Assembly: GCA_018383375.1 (NCBI GenBank)
Contig: JAHAWW010000054.1
Coordinates: forward strand, 1-15,496
Length of the DNA stretch: 15,496 nt
Direction: 5' to 3'
From: Prevotellamassilia sp.
GTDB lineage: Bacteria; Bacteroidota; Bacteroidia; Bacteroidales; Bacteroidaceae
Part shown: positions 14,378-15,496 of the stretch, one piece after another
Layout of the letters: the number at the start of each line of letters is the position of its first letter
How positions within the stretch are numbered: the first letter of the stretch is position 1
Translations under genes and position numbers: made by a program
Notes under the pieces: model-generated
Database searches by the model: none
Seen by the model: only the letters and a program-made list of their open reading frames with translations
What the model was told of the DNA's origin: nothing

Positions 14378-15496
14378 ATGAGAAGATTCTTGCTGGCATT
14401 GGCACTGACGTTTGGTCTAATGCCGCTGACGGGCCAGACCACAGAGTCTTTGCTGTTTTTCCCAGTCTCACCCTATCTGCAAAACGTGAGCCCCACGGCT
14501 GTGACCGTGATGTATCAGTCGGGTGGGAGCGTGCACTCTTGGGTGGAGGTGGGGCGCGACAGTCTGCACACCACCGCCTACCGCCAACTGGCCGGCGGAC
14601 AAGAAGTGGTGCACGACGACGAACACAAGGTGAGAATTGAAGGACTGGAGCCGGGCGCCACTTATTATTATCGCGTCTGCGCCACCGAAATCTTAACCAA
14701 TCAAGCTTATAAAAAAGAGTTTGGGCGCACAGTCAAGACGCCTTTCTATAAAATGACACTGCCGGCCGACACCACCCGCAACTTCACGGCCATCGTGCTC
14801 AACGACCTGCACGGCGTGGGGGAACTCGTGGCACAGATGGCACGGTTGGCCGATAGCATTAAACCCGATTTTGTGGTGTTCAACGGCGACTGTCTCTCCG
14901 AACCGGCCACACGCCAACAAGCTTGGCAAATGGTGCACAGCCTGACAACGGCCTTCCACGGCACTTCGACGCCCTGCATCTTTGTGCGCGGCAATCATGA
15001 GATACGCAATGCCTATTCTTCGGGTATGCTCAGTCTCTTCGACTGGCCGGGCGGTCAGACCTACCACGCCTTCTCTTGGGGCGATACGCGGTTTGTCGTG
15101 CTGGACTGTGGCGAAGACAAACCCGACGATACCTGGGTGTATTACGGACTGAATGATTTCACCGGTTTCAGAAACGCGCAGGTGGATTTCCTTCAAAGAG
15201 AGACGGCCGGCAAGGCCTATCGCCAGGCCCGACATCATGTCTTCATTCATCACATCCCCTTATGGGCCGAAGAAGAGCCCCAAGACCCGGGAGCTGTCAG
15301 CAAACCATGCAGAGCCTTGTGGACGCCGGTGTTGAAAAAAGCCGACATCGACGTGGCACTCAACGGCCACACCCACCGCTTCCGCCACTATGCCGCCGGT
15401 GAGTCGGGCTGCCTCTATCCGGTCGTAGTGGGTGGCGGACCGTCACTCAAGTCGGCCACGATGACCATTGTCAGAAAACAAAATAAAACGCTCAGC
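14378..15496 (+). CDS. Exported metallophosphoesterase with N-terminal fibronectin-like domain (cut by window edge)
   Basis: 373 codons lie in the window and no stop is reached. A signal peptide (MRRFLLALALTFGLMPLTG, cleavage near residue 20) is followed by a beta-rich domain (about 25-120) like the N-terminal domain of purple acid phosphatases: SPYLQNVSPTAVTVMYQS, and GLEPGATYYYRV at its end. The calcineurin-like catalytic domain has all visible metal-binding blocks: NDLHG (142-146; Asn replaces the usual Gly of GDxHG), NGD (169-171), GNHE (205-208), FIHH (289-292) and GHTH (330-333). It should hydrolyse phosphate esters in the periplasm or outside the cell; the substrate cannot be told. It begins 81 bp after kbl, beyond a long hairpin, so cotranscription is possible but not shown. 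Confidence 0.9.
   Translation, partial: MRRFLLALALTFGLMPLTGQTTESLLFFPVSPYLQNVSPTAVTVMYQSGGSVHSWVEVGRDSLHTTAYRQLAGGQEVVHDDEHKVRIEGLEPGATYYYRVCATEILTNQAYKKEFGRTVKTPFYKMTLPADTTRNFTAIVLNDLHGVGELVAQMARLADSIKPDFVVFNGDCLSEPATRQQAWQMVHSLTTAFHGTSTPCIFVRGNHEIRNAYSSGMLSLFDWPGGQTYHAFSWGDTRFVVLDCGEDKPDDTWVYYGLNDFTGFRNAQVDFLQRETAGKAYRQARHHVFIHHIPLWAEEEPQDPGAVSKPCRALWTPVLKKADIDVALNGHTHRFRHYAAGESGCLYPVVVGGGPSLKSATMTIVRKQNKTLS

Noticed and set aside
14394..14412. TTGGCAC ... TTTG resembling a sigma-54 promoter
   Set aside because: It lies inside the signal-peptide codons of the metallophosphoesterase gene and lacks the proper -12 TTGC spacing.
1..15496. CRISPR array, insertion sequence, tRNA, rRNA or prophage gene
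   Set aside because: I looked on both strands and saw no regularly spaced repeats, transposase, integrase, tRNA fold or rRNA sequence.

Overview
The window looks like chromosomal core DNA from a member of the Bacteroidales (Bacteroidota). A Prevotellaceae or Bacteroidaceae relative is my best guess, with the family uncertain. The reasons are the gene order (topoisomerase IV subunit B - coaD - S41 peptidase; purE - ispG), the three-domain long form of IspG, a DUF4492-type small membrane protein ahead of cydAB, the lack of clear Shine-Dalgarno sequences, and promoter-like sites of the Bacteroidota type (TTTG ... TAnnTTTG). I see no insertion sequence, phage gene, CRISPR array, tRNA or rRNA.

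Left half (1-7579, all minus strand). Two transcription units run leftwards. The first in reading order is DUF4492 protein - cydA - cydB, encoding a cytochrome bd quinol oxidase for respiration at low oxygen. It has a good promoter directly against the first start codon and ends in a strong hairpin plus T-tract terminator (4516-4587). The second is a tandem-GNAT protein - parE - coaD - S41 peptidase. It combines chromosome decatenation, coenzyme A synthesis and envelope proteolysis, and the peptidase is cut by the window edge.

Middle (7580-7946). This is a divergent, gene-free regulatory region. It holds the cyd promoter on the minus strand, a large inverted repeat, three CCCATC direct repeats spaced 10-11 bp, a TAAGTTTG -7 box on the plus strand and a GC-rich leader hairpin ahead of rpoN.

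Right half (7947-15496, all plus strand). rpoN (sigma-54), a PAP2-like membrane protein, purE (purine synthesis) and ispG (isoprenoid synthesis) follow one another with short gaps and may be cotranscribed. A 523-nt gene-free stretch follows. It has several stem-loops, a terminator-like hairpin and a promoter ahead of kbl (2-amino-3-ketobutyrate CoA ligase, threonine/glycine metabolism). kbl is followed by a long hairpin and then by a secreted metallophosphoesterase cut by the right edge.

No clearly new multi-gene system is visible. The points most worth a second look are the DUF4492-cydA-cydB unit with its apparently leaderless promoter, the phased repeats at rpoN, the structured 523-nt stretch before kbl, the palindrome at the predicted kbl transcript start, and the tandem-GNAT protein of unknown substrate.
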